Of a DNA stretch of 64,000 bases, positions 12,080-24,235 are shown piece after piece. The DNA lies in assembly GCA_002007465.1 (NCBI GenBank), contig LNAC01000859.1, positions 198,551-262,550 of the forward strand. The letters are read 5' to 3'. Within the stretch, counting starts at the first letter, position 1. Each line of letters begins with the position of its first letter. Below the pieces are notes generated by a model. It was given only the letters and a program-made list of their open reading frames with translations. It did no database searches and was not told the DNA's origin. Source of the stretch: Ailurus styani (Eukaryota > Chordata > Mammalia > Carnivora > Ailuridae). The position numbers were made by a program, and so were the translations under genes.

Positions 12080-12215
12080 GCCTTTCTTTTATTAGAATAT
12101 AAATTCCAAGATAACAGATATCTTGTCTGCCTTGTTTATTGCTATGGTCCTAACAATAAAAACATTTCTGCCTCATAGTAAAGGCTTAATAACTGAAGGA
12201 TGAATGAATTACTCT
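12080..12215 (+). repeat. L2 3' end fossil
   Basis: 'attagaatataaattccaag' followed by a degraded version of the usual L2 tail ('tagtaaaggcttaataactg', 'atgaatgaatt'). Diverged ancient LINE-2; boundaries approximate. Confidence 0.6.
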
Positions 12216-12560
12216 TGAACCCAGTATATTAGCCATCATGTCTTTTCAATCATTTTATGAAATGCTTCCAGAATTAGTAAGTGAAATAATTTTTTTTTTC
12301 GTTCATCAGATCACAGCTGAACAAAGGAGAGAAAGAATTAATCTTCATGGGAGTTTCACTATGATCTTGACATGAAGGGCAAGGCCAAAGTAGAGGCAGA
12401 ATCCTGAAAAGCCAAAAGCATGTTCTCTTTTAGGGCTCTTCATTCCCCAATTTAAATAGTTTACAAGCAAATAATTTTGAAGCTGGGAGATTAGTATGTT
12501 CTATTATAAATACATACATACTTCATTGTATATAAACATACTTAACACATATATATTTAA

Positions 12561-12755
12561 AGATTTTTATTTATTCATTTGACACAGAGAGAGAGATTAC
12601 AAGTAGGCAGAGAGGCAGGCAGAGAGAGAGGAGAGAGGAGGAAGCAGGCTCCCTGCTGAGCAGAGAGCCCGATGTGGGCCTCGATCCCAGGACCCTGGGA
12701 TCATGACCTAAGCCGAAGGCAGCGGCTTTAACCCACTGAGCCACCCAGGTGCCCA
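12561..12755 (-). mobile_element. CanSINE (minus, young form)
   Basis: Reverse young-form SINE. Perfect 19-bp target-site duplication 'ttaacacatatatatttaa' at 12542-12560 and 12756-12774, followed by an AT-rich microsatellite to about 12840. Confidence 0.97.
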
Positions 12756-12760
12756 TTAAC

Positions 12761-12840
12761 ACATATATATTTAATACACATATATACATTTAATACATAT
12801 ATGTATATATATAACATATATATACATATAAAGTACATAT
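12761..12840. repeat. AT/AC-rich simple repeat
   Basis: Irregular ATAT, ACAT and TATG units directly after the SINE at 12561. Confidence 0.8.
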
Positions 12841-14452
12841 GCACTTTATTTTTTCCTCTATAGTGTTATGTTTGAAAATTTTGTATATATTTTGTAATTA
12901 TATCTATATTCCATAAACTTTTTAAAAAACTTTAAGCTCCTGCTAACTCTTCCCAGTAAGTAGTTGGTAATTTAAATTCGGGTGTTCATTTATAGTTGCA
13001 AAGGTTGTATTTTTGAGAAGTGTATATTATTTTAATTACAATAAGGGGGGAAATATGAGAAACTCCCAATACCAAATAGATAAGGGTAAAATTTTATATA
13101 TCCTAATAGGTGAATGAGGGTGATACTTTAGTAGGGGCAAGACAGTAACACACACATGGGATGCCTTGAGCAAACTACACAAATACTAGCTACTTGCAAG
13201 AGGTGTTTCCTCTTCTCAGACAAATTATACAATGCTACCCAGTCCTCTGGGTGAATACAGCCTTGCACCTTTGGATTGGCAGAACAGAACACAACCAATG
13301 ATCAGCTTTCACTCACCTCATGGCCAACAGTAGCCTTTGCAGAGTATACAAACTTCATCACTTCATACCTACACAGAGCAGCCAAAGGGAGCCATTTCTG
13401 GCATCTTCCAAATCCCAGAACAGCAGCCTATTCTGCCTACTCAAAAAAAGGTCATCCTGGATAGCATAAAATACAACTACCCAGCAACATAGGACAAAAA
13501 CATAATTAGTGCTGGCTAACCAGCCTAAATGACAGTCATCCCTTTGCTGCACTTATAACCTTGCTCCTGCCTCCACGATAGAATGCTATCTGAAAACAAA
13601 TTCAGGGGCAGTTCACTAAATGCTCCAAATGATGGAGATGTACTGTTTTCTTAGCTTGAGGTTTTCTCTTTATTGCAGAGGTATCCGTAATTATTTTGGC
13701 TAACAGGAAGGGAATCCCAGAACTTGCACGTTGCCCTTCCTCCTAGCTCCAACAAGATGACACCACATGTCCAATTTCACTATTCATCTGGGCAAAACAA
13801 TGGGGCTGGAGCTTGATGGTTTGGAGGAGTGAATAATGACAGTGACATTTCTACTGAGCTTTGAGAGCTGGGACTCTTTAAAGTACTGTTGACCCAGTAG
13901 ACTCTCCAAGTACAGGGTGTTTCTCAGTTCCTCAGATGTCACATGTGGTCCATGACAGGAAGACGATCACTTGAACAGCATTTACCAAACTCTTCCTAAG
14001 CACCAGGGTTCAAAGATGAGCCCCTCAGTTCTTTCATGCAGATTTCAATTGGTACCTTCTTTTATACAAAAGAATATGAAATGGCATAGTATTTGAAGAA
14101 CACAATAACATGTAATACTTCCAGGGTTCTTAGGCACAAATTTTCTACAAAATGGTGGCTAGTAACACTCATTTGTCTCTAACAAAATAGAAGTCATCTA
14201 TTTTTAGCAACATGAATGACTACAACATGAGTCCCGGAATGGTGAACTCCACTTACGTTTCATGTATATGCACGCTGCAAACCCCCTGAAGGTGTACTCA
14301 CAAGTCAGTGTGAAAATGTGGAACACCGGGTGGTAAACTCTTGCTTTACAAGCAAATGGAATTCATATAATCTACTAAATGAAAGGCAAGCCAGACATTT
14401 TTAAGCTAATGTTATCATATATACACACGTGGAATATAGAAACAGATATACA

Positions 14453-14659
14453 GGGCGCCTGGGTGGCTCAGTGGGTTAAAGCCTTTGCTTTCGGCTCAGG
14501 TCATGATCTCAGCGTCCTGGGATGGAGGCCCACATCGGGCTCTCTGCTCAGCAGGGAGCCTGCTTCCTCCTCTCCCTGTCTCTCTGCCTGCCTCTCTGCC
14601 TACTTGTAATCTCTCTGTGTCAAATAAATAAATAAATAAATCTTAAAAAAAAAAAAAAA
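14453..14659 (+). mobile_element. CanSINE (plus, young form)
   Basis: Young-form head and middle, four AAAT units and a 15-A tail. Perfect target-site duplication 'gaaacagatataca' at 14439-14452 and 14660-14673. Confidence 0.97.
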
Positions 14660-16407
14660 GAAACAGATATACACACAAAAGTTAACAGTCATGATACAGT
14701 ATTTAAATACAACTTGAGAGGAAAACAAACAAAAACCAAAAAATAAACACCCAAACAAAAACAACCCTCCAAATTGCCAAATAACCTCAATTTTAAGTGG
14801 AATTAAAGTCCACAGAAAAAAGATACATAACAAAAAAGAGAAACTTTATTTTAATTCATATTGAATTAGGTATTTATAGAATATTGGAGAATATTGGCAG
14901 AAATTTGATATCAGTAGACCTCTAGTGGTTAATGGAGTAACTGGTGATTTTACTACTTTCCATTACTGCCTCTTTCAGTATAAAACAGAGGGTTCAAGTG
15001 TTCCAGGATATTAACCTTCAACGGCAACAGTGTAAACAGTAGCAAATATCTGTTCATATCTCCAGAAAAGCAAAATGATTAAAAAAAAAAACAAAACTAA
15101 CTCCCAAAGTAGGTTGGCCACAAACTAGCATATAAAAATATCTTCTTATTTTTACACTTGAAAAATGCCTTTATAGGTTTTTAAATCCATAGGTTTACCT
15201 TTCCGATTGTAAAATGATTCCCATGAAAAGAGGAATTCAATGCACCTGTTACTTCTTTTCATCTCAGATAACTGAAATGTTACCATTTTCTCAAGTCAAG
15301 GTGTTTTAGTCTATATTTAGATCTGTGAGCTATGACTACATGATTTTACCTGCAAGGAAGACAATAAATAACATGATTTTTCTTTATCTTAAAATGAAAT
15401 CAGTGTCCGTTCTGAAGGGTGATGGACATAAACCTCTCAGCATTGGTCAGGTCACAGAAAATCGCATTAAGTGGATGTAAACTGTATTCTCACCGAAAAT
15501 GAAAAGTCTCAGGTGAAGTTAATTTCCTTCTTCTAAATTTAAGTTATCCTTGTTAATGACGGTTTGTCCCTGATTAATAGACAATTGGTAAAATGCAAAG
15601 GATGTCTTCAAGCAGCAGCTATCTTTAGGTGACACTAGATACTGTAGCTTTAGAAAGACTCCCAGGAGCCGATGACACACACCCTCAATGACGTTTTAAC
15701 AAAAAAATTACTTCCCACAAGAATGTGTTCCTTTGCTACATTTTATCAAATAATTCATTTCAAATAGGTAAGTGTAGGAGAAGATAAACCGTTTAATAAG
15801 TCATGGTCAAGTCAAGTATGCATACATAATAACAAGCCAATACAAAAGCAATTACTCACATGGGGTCAATATAGGTAGCATAGTTTTAAATCTTTTGATC
15901 TGGAGGAGGATTCCTGAAATGCCTAGTGATTACTGATAAAAGAACATAGGTACAAAATGGACCTGCTTTCCAATTTCCCACAAGGCATTAAAAAAGGAAG
16001 GACATTTCTCAGGATGATAAATTTAAGATAACTGTTAAAGTACCTTAGAAATGTTCACTTCTAAGCTCTGCCCCAAATTTAATGATGATTAATGCTGACA
16101 TCAGTATTCTATGTTGAACTGGTTTAAATTGACATGGTCACCAACTCAAGTGTACAAAAAGGGGGCATTTTCCTTTTTAACTGAATTAAATTTATTTGCC
16201 CCATTCCTGGTCAGGGAAGGAAATTTATGCCACATGAAGGATGTTCAGTCATTTCCAGTGAAAACTCAGTCTTGTTTGTGGAACTATTCTGTCTTACAAA
16301 TTCATGAGGATTCTAGTCACCAGCACTCCTTCCCCTTCTCCCTAGGGATCTCAGTGACATGAATTGAAGGAAGCTCAGGAAGTGTGAGAAAGAAAAGGAG
16401 ACCAATG

Positions 16408-16518
16408 CATTGGGGAGGGTTTGTGCTTTGGTGAATGCTGTGAAAGATGTAAGCCTGATGATTCACAGACCTGTACCCCTTGGGCAAATAATAAAAATAA
16501 AATTAAAAAAAAAAAAAA
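16408..16518 (+). mobile_element. 5'-truncated LINE-1 3' stub
   Basis: Only the last ~90 bp of a carnivore L1 3' UTR ('gctttggtgaatgctgtgaa', 'gattcacagacctgtacccc') with an A-rich tail. Perfect 20-bp target-site duplication 'gaaagaaaaggagaccaatg' at 16388-16407 and 16519-16538. Confidence 0.95.
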
Positions 16519-17110
16519 GAAAGAAAAGGAGACCAATGTATTGTGTCTTCACTGTCCTCCATGGAAGAGTAACCTTCTCATCAGATGCCTATCCTTGTGG
16601 AATCTGCCGACGATGACCATGAGTCTGTCAGCTTCCAAATGGTAGATTCGGGACTTTGTCCTCTTAACCTCAGAGATTCTTCTGGATCATCAGACCTCTC
16701 AGTTGCTTCTTCCTGACACCTTACCCCATGCTAGCCAGTATGTCTATGAACTTTTCCTTAGCCTATCACCTAAGTACCTCATGCTATGGCTACTGTGCGT
16801 TCCAGATGCCACGTTGGACATAGGGCATCTCTCTCTGAGGTCTGCAGTCTTCTTAACTATACCTGGGTTACAGAATGCAGTTCTCTTATGCTTCAAGCAT
16901 ATTCCAATTACTCCGCTGCCCTGGCCATGGCCACTAGACTTTCCCCTGAGAGCCATGTGGCTCATCTCTCTCAATTGCTCTTTCCCACATAGAGTAAGAA
17001 GGTTAACTTCTTTGGGGAGAAAAAATAGTTCTTATTATGCATTCTTGTCCTTTCTGCAATTTATTCATCCAGACCTCTAGGCTTTAGCTCCTATTTAAAA
17101 CCAATTTCTT

Positions 17111-17327
17111 GGGGCACCTGGGTGGCTCAGTCGTTAAGCGTCTGCCTTCTGCGCAGTTCATGATCCTGGGGTCCTGGGATGGAGGCCCATATCAAGCTCC
17201 CTGCTCTGCGGGAAAGCTTGCTTCTCCCTCTCCCACTCCCCCTGCTGGTGTTCCCTCTCTCGCCATGTATCTCTCTTTAAAATAAATAAATAAAATCTTT
17301 TAAAAAATTAAAATTAAAAAATTAAAT
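17111..17327 (+). mobile_element. CanSINE (plus, older form)
   Basis: Head 'ggggcacctgggtggctcag' with 'tcgttaagcgtctgcc'. Perfect target-site duplication 'aaaaccaatttctt' at 17097-17110 and 17328-17341. Confidence 0.97.
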
Positions 17328-17619
17328 AAAACCAATTTCTTAGAATTCTATTCTGTTTGGATCTCACCAATGAAACCATGGTTTTAAAGATGCATATCTA
17401 TGCTATTAATTTTAAAGTATCTACTTAAGTACTCAGAAGCCAAACAATTGATTCTTAATTCTTTCCATAACATGCTTAGCCTAAGGGCAGTTCATTTGAA
17501 AAGCCCTGGACTCTGCTTGAAAGGAGGTGTGGTGAGCAGAAGTAAAAGGATTTGAAAAACCAAGCACACGTAGTTTTACATCAAAATATGGTCCCATTAT
17601 ACCTAACAGTTTATAGAGC

Positions 17620-17985
17620 ACACGGCTTTTGTACATGCAAGTGCTTCTGCCTGAGGTGCTCTTGGGCTTTTCTTCACCTGGGAACTGTTTTTCACCTTCT
17701 GGATCTATGTTACTCTTTCTCAGAGACATTTCCAGCTCTCTCACGGCCAGGTTAAATAAGTGCCACTGCTGTCCTCTCTCATGAGGCTCCTTCCATTCAT
17801 AGCACTTGTCACAATTTGTAATCACAAATTTACTCTTCTGTCCCCACCCTACTAGACTATATATAAATGTTAATAGTATAGACCTTTTTTATGTTTTGCA
17901 CCCTGCTGAATTCCAAGCACTTTATCTAGTTCTGGCATATAGTAGGTAGTCAGTAAATATTCGTTGTAAATGGCCATATTATGTT
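17620..17985 (+). repeat. L2 (LINE-2) 3' region
   Basis: Follows the L2 order: 'tcttcacctgggaactgttt', 'ttcatagcacttgtcacaat', 'ctactagactatatataaat' and 'tagtaggtagtcagtaaata'. Ancient mammal-wide element, non-coding. Confidence 0.75.
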
Positions 17986-18904
17986 ACTGGTTCCTGTCAT
18001 AGATTCTGTGAGGTTAATAAGGCACATATTACCTTAAAATGGAGGACCCTTAGGTTAACGTATGTGAAATGGAATGCAGCAGGACACATTATGCCATAGC
18101 ACTGGGATCTACACTCCGGTCCTGTGAACCTTGGCCCACCGCTGTCCATTGTACCACACCCTTGTCCACCATCATCTTTCATAATGGCTTGGAATCTGCT
18201 TTATAAAGAATTCTTAGTAAACACTTGGTTAACAAGATAACATATTGTTTTTAGTAACAAAAAAGCAGCATGGTTTAATGGAAGGAAAACAAAAAACAGG
18301 GTCCAATTTTGAAATGAGAATAATATATGACCTAAGAGACTGCTGTGATTATTAAGCTGAATGACATTATAATATCATCACGATGGCGTAAGAAACATTT
18401 TCAAAAGATAAATACCTGGTGTATCTGGAACTTATGTATAAAAGTTTCATTTCCAGAATCACATTTTATAGTCTCCCTTTTAAGAAAAAAAGAAGTGGTC
18501 CTTAACTATAGATACAAATGCAAAGCTGGACCATTTACAGATCAGCCAGCTGACAAGCCCTCTGAACATGTAGGGACATTTACAATCACTAGACAAAAAA
18601 TACACCCAAGTGGTAACTGGTTCTATTATTAACCCTCAGTTCACTCAATATAAGTTCTCGAAGCCACAATATTTCACGAGAATTTAGTAACCTTTATGGA
18701 TCTAGTTGTGTTATTTTCACAAATACAAGTGATTTCAATTTATAATATTAAAAGCCTTCTTTTGCAGTGTGATATTCTACTTTTAAAGTTTATTCATATT
18801 TGGGTATGGTTGAATATATCATTATTATATAAGTTTACCTAATTGAATCTGGGTAATTTCTACATTTTGTACCCTTTAACATTCTTTCAAAAATGCCTTT
18901 ATTA

Positions 18905-19095
18905 TGGGTGCCTGGGTGGCTCAGTCATTGGGCATCTGCCTTCAGCTCAGGTCATGATCCCAGGGTCCTGGGATTGAGACCCACATCAGGCTCCCTGCTC
19001 AGCAGGAAGCCTGTTTCTCCCTCTCCCACTCTCCCTGCTTGTGTTCCCTCTCTCACTGTCTTTCTCTGTCAAATAAATAAATAAAATCTTTTTTT
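18905..19095 (+). mobile_element. CanSINE (plus, older form)
   Basis: Head 'gggtgcctgggtggctcagt', tail AAATAAATAAATAAAATC. Imperfect target-site duplication around 'cctttatta'/'tctttatta' at about 18889 and 19096. Confidence 0.95.
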
Positions 19096-19929
19096 AAAAA
19101 AGTCTTTATTAGATTAACATGAGTATTATTGCTATAAAGTATGTTATTTTAAGACATGTGCCTTGTATGATTGATATTTCAAAATAGCCTATTCATCTGG
19201 ATGCTTTATGTAGGAAAATGGTATTCATCAAAAAGTGTACACTTTATTTTTACTCACACAAAGCAAAACTGAAATGTTACCCCCAAAAAGCTTATAAGAT
19301 AAATCATTATTGGCATAAGTGGATGGTCATGAATGAACAGTGCTTTTTTTCCCCCTTCTGCCAAAGCTTGGTCTTATTATTTAGAATAAAGAACAATAAA
19401 GTAAAATGAGAAGATCTGAAATAATGAATGCAGTAGAGGAGGTCAATCATAATTTCTTATTATACTTTCCAACAAGGGAAGAATAGGGGGAAATGAAAGA
19501 AATTGTCAAAAGTCAGTTACATATTTAAAAGATAAAAGGAAATATTAATTTTAAACACAGGGCAATTATTGTCAAGAGGTATTATTAAAATAAACAGATT
19601 TTAAGTTTGCCACTCCTCTTTTAGAAAGCTAGATGAAACCAAGAGATTTCAATGGCTAAAAATATTTTAATTTCTTTAATACAATGCAGAAACAAGATAC
19701 ATGCATGAAAATAGGAAAGTATGAGGAAAATATCTACAAGTAGCTATTATAGGCAGTTTAAAAAGCATAGGCAAGACTAAACTATAAACGAGAATATTAA
19801 TTCCCTGTTCAGAAAATAAGAATATGATGGGATAGTTGAGCATGCATGGAGTAAAATAATGTACATAAGCAAGCGTAGGTTACAGAACGTAATAAATGCA
19901 GTGGTTACAGAAGTGGGCTTGTGGCCACT

Positions 19930-20150
19930 TAGAAACTCATCTTTAAAGACACAGGCTCCAGATCTAGAACATCTGTGTTCCAATCCTATTGCTACCACTC
20001 TGCAGTTGGGTGATGTCAGACTAGTTATTTAGCCTCAATGTCCTCATCTATACCACAAGAAGAGTAACAGTTTGTACCACATAGGACTGTTGTGAAAATC
20101 TATAAAGTTAATTCTTGGGGCAGCGCCTGCCATTCAGTAAGCAATCAAGA
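19930..20150 (+). repeat. MIR (ancient SINE)
   Basis: Follows the MIR consensus order: 'caggctccagatctagaaca', 'attgctaccactctgcagtt', 'cctcaatgtcctcatctata', 'aggactgttgtgaaaatcta'. Diverged. Confidence 0.7.
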
Positions 20151-21159
20151 CAGTTCTTGTCATCACCTACCCTCACTTTCTGTTGGAAATACCTTATATC
20201 AATTTGATTTTAGATGGTTAAATCCAGATGAGAGTCTAGATGTTCTTCATCAATTCAAAAATAGAATTATGCACATCACATTTTAGATAAACAAACTGCT
20301 GATGTTGTTGACATGCGTTAAGTATGTATGTTCTCACTGAGCCCAATTTAGAACCATGGCATCACTGTTCAGTGCACTCACCTCCCCTGCACCTATAATG
20401 CTAATCTGATTTTTCTTGATTGCTTTATCATAGATTTGAATAAAGACAGAGCTAAGCAGTGATGAGTTGTATTTTTTATTCTGTATGATGCTAGAATGTA
20501 TTCTCCAAGATGTTATTATGCAGTAGCAATAATGATACGTTAGTGAAATAAATCCCCAGACTGAGAGATGTGCTGATTGATACTTGACTGCCAAAAATCT
20601 CAAAGTTTCTGAAATGTATATAGACATTTAACGCTGTAAAAACTTCAATGATGTTGCTATTAAAGGAAATCCTAAGAAACTCTCCAGTACCTCAGGAGCT
20701 CAGGATAAATTTTATGAAAAGTGCTTGAAGGAAGATGATAATCATAATTGTTGAAAGTACTAAAACTAACTCCTTTTCCCTCCCTCCATCTCTCTCTCTC
20801 TCATCCTTTCCACACACACATACAGCCATTCTCCCTTCCCTGTTCTTTCTCTCTCTACATACACACACAGCCACTCACACATACATATGTACATACTACA
20901 TACATATATTCAGGAAAGAATAAAGGATAAGAGTTCTTAAACATGATGTTCATAAAGAAGAGGGGGGAAAGGGAGAATTAATTTCACATACTGGTAATAC
21001 CTAGCAGCCTTTGTGTTCACTGCAGTTTCTTACCAAAAGCATGGAAGACTGGCAGCAAAAACAAGACAGAAAATGACTCTAGAAGATCCTTGCAGTGAAG
21101 ATTGGAAGAAAAGTGGGAAGTCTGCTCCTTCAGTAATCACCCTGGTTTGCTAAGTACTT

Positions 21160-21161
<2 letters not shown>

Positions 21162-21204
<43 letters not shown>
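21162..21204. repeat. (AC)n microsatellite
   Basis: About 18 uninterrupted AC units, then GC-interrupted units. Confidence 0.95.
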
Positions 21205-21205
<1 letters not shown>

Positions 21206-21207
21206 TA

Positions 21208-21291
21208 CCTTGGAATTAAAATGGCTGAAACTAATATTACACTGTATGTTAACTAACTGGAATTTAAATAAAAACTAAAAAATAATAAATG
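21208..21291 (+). mobile_element. LINE-1 3' end fragment
   Basis: 'ctgaaactaatattacactg' and 'taactggaatttaaataaaa' match the carnivore L1 3' terminus as I recall it. It lies directly beside the AC microsatellite. No clear target-site duplication. Confidence 0.65.
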
Positions 21292-21415
21292 AAATGGGTC
21301 TTTAAAGATGGGAAGGGCCAGCTGGGAGAAGGATGGGGGTGTCTCCATCATTCTTTAATCCCTTCCTCTAGCCTGAGAAAACACTTAAAACACTTTAAGG
21401 ACACATAGAAAATGC

Positions 21416-21626
21416 TAGGGGGGCACCTGGGTGGCTCCGTTGGTTAAGCATCCGACTCTTGATTTTGGTACAGGTCATGATCTCAGGGTGGTGAGATTAA
21501 GCCCCAAGTCAGGTTCTGTGTTTAATGAGGAGTTTTCTTGAGATTCTCTGTCTCCCTCTCCTTCTGTCCCTCCCATCACTCACACTCGCTCACTCTGTCT
21601 GTCTCTAAAATAAATAAATCTCAAAA
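21416..21626 (+). mobile_element. CanSINE (plus, older form)
   Basis: Head 'ggcacctgggtggctccgtt', short AATAAATAAATC tail. Short target-site duplication 'gaaaatg' at 21409 and 21627. Confidence 0.93.
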
Positions 21627-22139
21627 GAAAATGGTGGAGTCCCATTTATTTTTTAAAGGAAGTGTTTTCTCAGGATGAAAACAACAGAAAATGTTACAGA
21701 TGAGAAAGAGAATCCTAAAAGGCTGAACAGTCAACGTGTTCTAGAGCTAGAATAAATCTTAGAGGTTATCTGAGGTTCCCATTTACAGATATAGAAATGG
21801 TTGCCCAAAGGTCTTAATAATTTTTAAATAAGGCTGAAAAACTAGTTACTGGAAGAGCTGGAATAAGAAATCAGGTGTCCAGATTTAAATTTAAGAGTTT
21901 CTTCCTGCTGCCTAGTTAATGAATTCACTTGAGAATCTCAAAGCTACTTTATTGTTCTATAGCTCCTTAGTGGGTGGAAATGGGAAAAGGACAGAAGATT
22001 CGTTCATGGGCAAGAAAAACAACTGCCATCTAATGTTTGGCAAGAGAGACTGAGTTCAAGAGTGGAGGGCACTTCCACCTCAGAAGCAAGCAGATGGAGA
22101 AGAAACCTCAACCATGACTTTAATTCAAAAACTACATTC

Positions 22140-22290
22140 TGTGATATGTCAAACACCGTTCTTGGCTCTAAAGGCGGGCACAAGGATGCAGATGATACAC
22201 TGTTTCCTGCCTGCAGGTGTTCCCAGTTAAATAAAGAGTGATAAGAAAACAATTATACTACAAATTTATAATGACTATAGTGAAATATCC
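22140..22290 (-). repeat. L2-like fossil, antisense
   Basis: 'caaacaccgttcttggctct' to 'cctgcaggtgttcccagtta' resembles antisense L2 3' sequence. Diverged and approximate. Confidence 0.4.
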
Positions 22291-22501
22291 TTTCAACTGT
22301 TTTCTTCAATATCCTCTGATTATTCTTTTATGAACCTATCATCTAATTATGATCTTCGTAAACCTAGTAAATAAAGATTTTTATGTTCACTTTAGCACCA
22401 TTTTGTAACTGCTTTATTTCTCTGTACAACTCTTATGCAACACCAGCTTCAAAGCCCTGAAATTATTCAACCGTGAAATTATTTTTAACCAAAGGCTAAA
22501 G

Positions 22502-22530
22502 CTGTTTTGTTTTGTTTTGTTTTGTTTTTT
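22502..22530. repeat. (GTTTT)n simple repeat
   Basis: Five GTTTT units followed by T-rich sequence. Confidence 0.9.
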
Positions 22531-23744
22531 AAGTAATAGCTGGCTGACCCACACTAGCTACAAGAAACTTGTAAAGAAACACAGCATGGTGTTGATTTTA
22601 CAGTGATGGTTTATAAAGGTTAGCCAGGTGGCAGTAAAAACAAACAAAAATTTAGAAAAAGAAACTACTTATACTTTCAAAATGGTAAAATTCAAGTGGT
22701 TCTGATTCTATAATAGAGCTGGATACATAAATTTATAGATTCAAAGTTGATTTGAATAAATGCTCAAAAGATATATGTTTTCTAACATCTTTTCGGTGTC
22801 ATGTGTATTCTTACCTTACTTATGCATTCATTATCAGACAGACAAAACTCAATATTTAAGGACAAAGGGTATAGTCTCTGCTACTTCATCCTAGCAGAAT
22901 TTTGACATCTCCTGGAGGTACTAAAAAATTGAGTGCTGGATCCATGTAATCATTCATGGACCAGTGAACACTGCCATAAAGATCATGACAAAGCACAAGT
23001 ACAATAGTTCAAAACAAAGAACTAACCCAGAAGTAAAATTCCAAATTAATCTGACATCTTTCACTGATCAGATTAGACCCTTTAAGTCAAGAATGGAACC
23101 TAGCCAATTTCCCTTAGTTTTCCAGAGGTCCAGCAACTAGCTAAAATTGGATTGGTGTTTGGAGTGTGCAAGCTTTAGGCTGAAATCAATAAATTAAATT
23201 TCTAAACAAGCACTCACTTACATGAAAAGCCACTTATATGAGTAAAGTATCAAGAAGCAGAATTTTAATTCAAAAGAAAAGTAAACTTTCAGATAGTATC
23301 ACCCTAAATATAAGAGAATATTCCCTACACAAGCATTTAAAGTAAATGCATAACTAGCATTTTTCCACACTTATGCTTTACAGGTAAGCCAAATTGCTAC
23401 TTCTTCTTCTGCTTTTGGAAAAAGAGTAACTGCCTAAAAGCAATTGCAAATCATTAAAAACAAGCATACATAATATTACAAAAGAATCTAGCAATCAAAA
23501 TTTCCTCTAATTTATAGAAACATTCCATCTAATTATCTATCTTCTTTATAGTACTTATAAAGATACTTTATATTTCTGACAATTATGATACAATTACTCA
23601 TAGAGGAATTGCCATGAAGAGAAAACTTTCTAAAAACTTTATTGGTGTACTACCTCACCCCAGAATAATTAATTAAAAAAGTTTATCATGGAAATCGTTT
23701 TTAAGTTTGGCATCCAAACAACTTGAATTAAGAAAAAGGAGCAT

Positions 23745-23962
23745 TGGGCGCCTGGGTGGCTCAGTGGGTTAAAGCCTCTGCTTTCGGCCCAGGTCATGAT
23801 CTCAGGGTCCTGGGATCGAGGCCCACATCGGGCTCTCTGCTCCGCAGGGAGCCTGCTTCCCCCTCTCTCTCTCTGCCTGCCTCTCTGCCTCCTTGTGATC
23901 TCTCTCCCGCTGTGAAATAAATAAATAAAATCTTTAAAAAAAAAAAAAAGAAAAAAAAAAAA
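23745..23962 (+). mobile_element. CanSINE (plus, young form)
   Basis: Young-form SINE with a long A-rich tail. Perfect target-site duplication 'aagaaaaaggagcat' at 23730-23744 and 23963-23977. Confidence 0.97.
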
Positions 23963-24039
23963 AAGAAAAAGGAGCATCATTGTATCATTCTTAGGTATTT
24001 TAAGTCCAGAAGTGAATGCAACTTAAAAACTGGGAATTA

Positions 24040-24235
24040 GGGCGCCTGGGTGGCTCAGTTGGTTAAGCTGCTGCCTTCGGCTCAGGTCACGAACCCAGGG
24101 TCCTGGGATTGAGTCCCACATTGGGCTCTCTGCTTAGCAGGGAGCCTGCTTCTCCCTCTCTCTCTGCCTGCTGCTCTGCCTACTTGTGCTCTCTATCTCT
24201 CTGTCAAATAAATAAATAAAATCTTTTTAAAAAAT
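24040..24235 (+). mobile_element. CanSINE (plus)
   Basis: Second SINE only about 80 bp after the previous one, same orientation. Target-site duplication 'tgggaatta' at 24031 and 24236 shows independent insertion. Confidence 0.96.

Noticed and set aside
16703..17080. 125-codon plus-strand frame
   Set aside because: No recognisable domain, start context or splice structure; overlapping frames on both strands are equally open, as expected by chance.
17481..17825. 114-codon minus-strand frame
   Set aside because: It lies mostly over an antisense L2 fossil.
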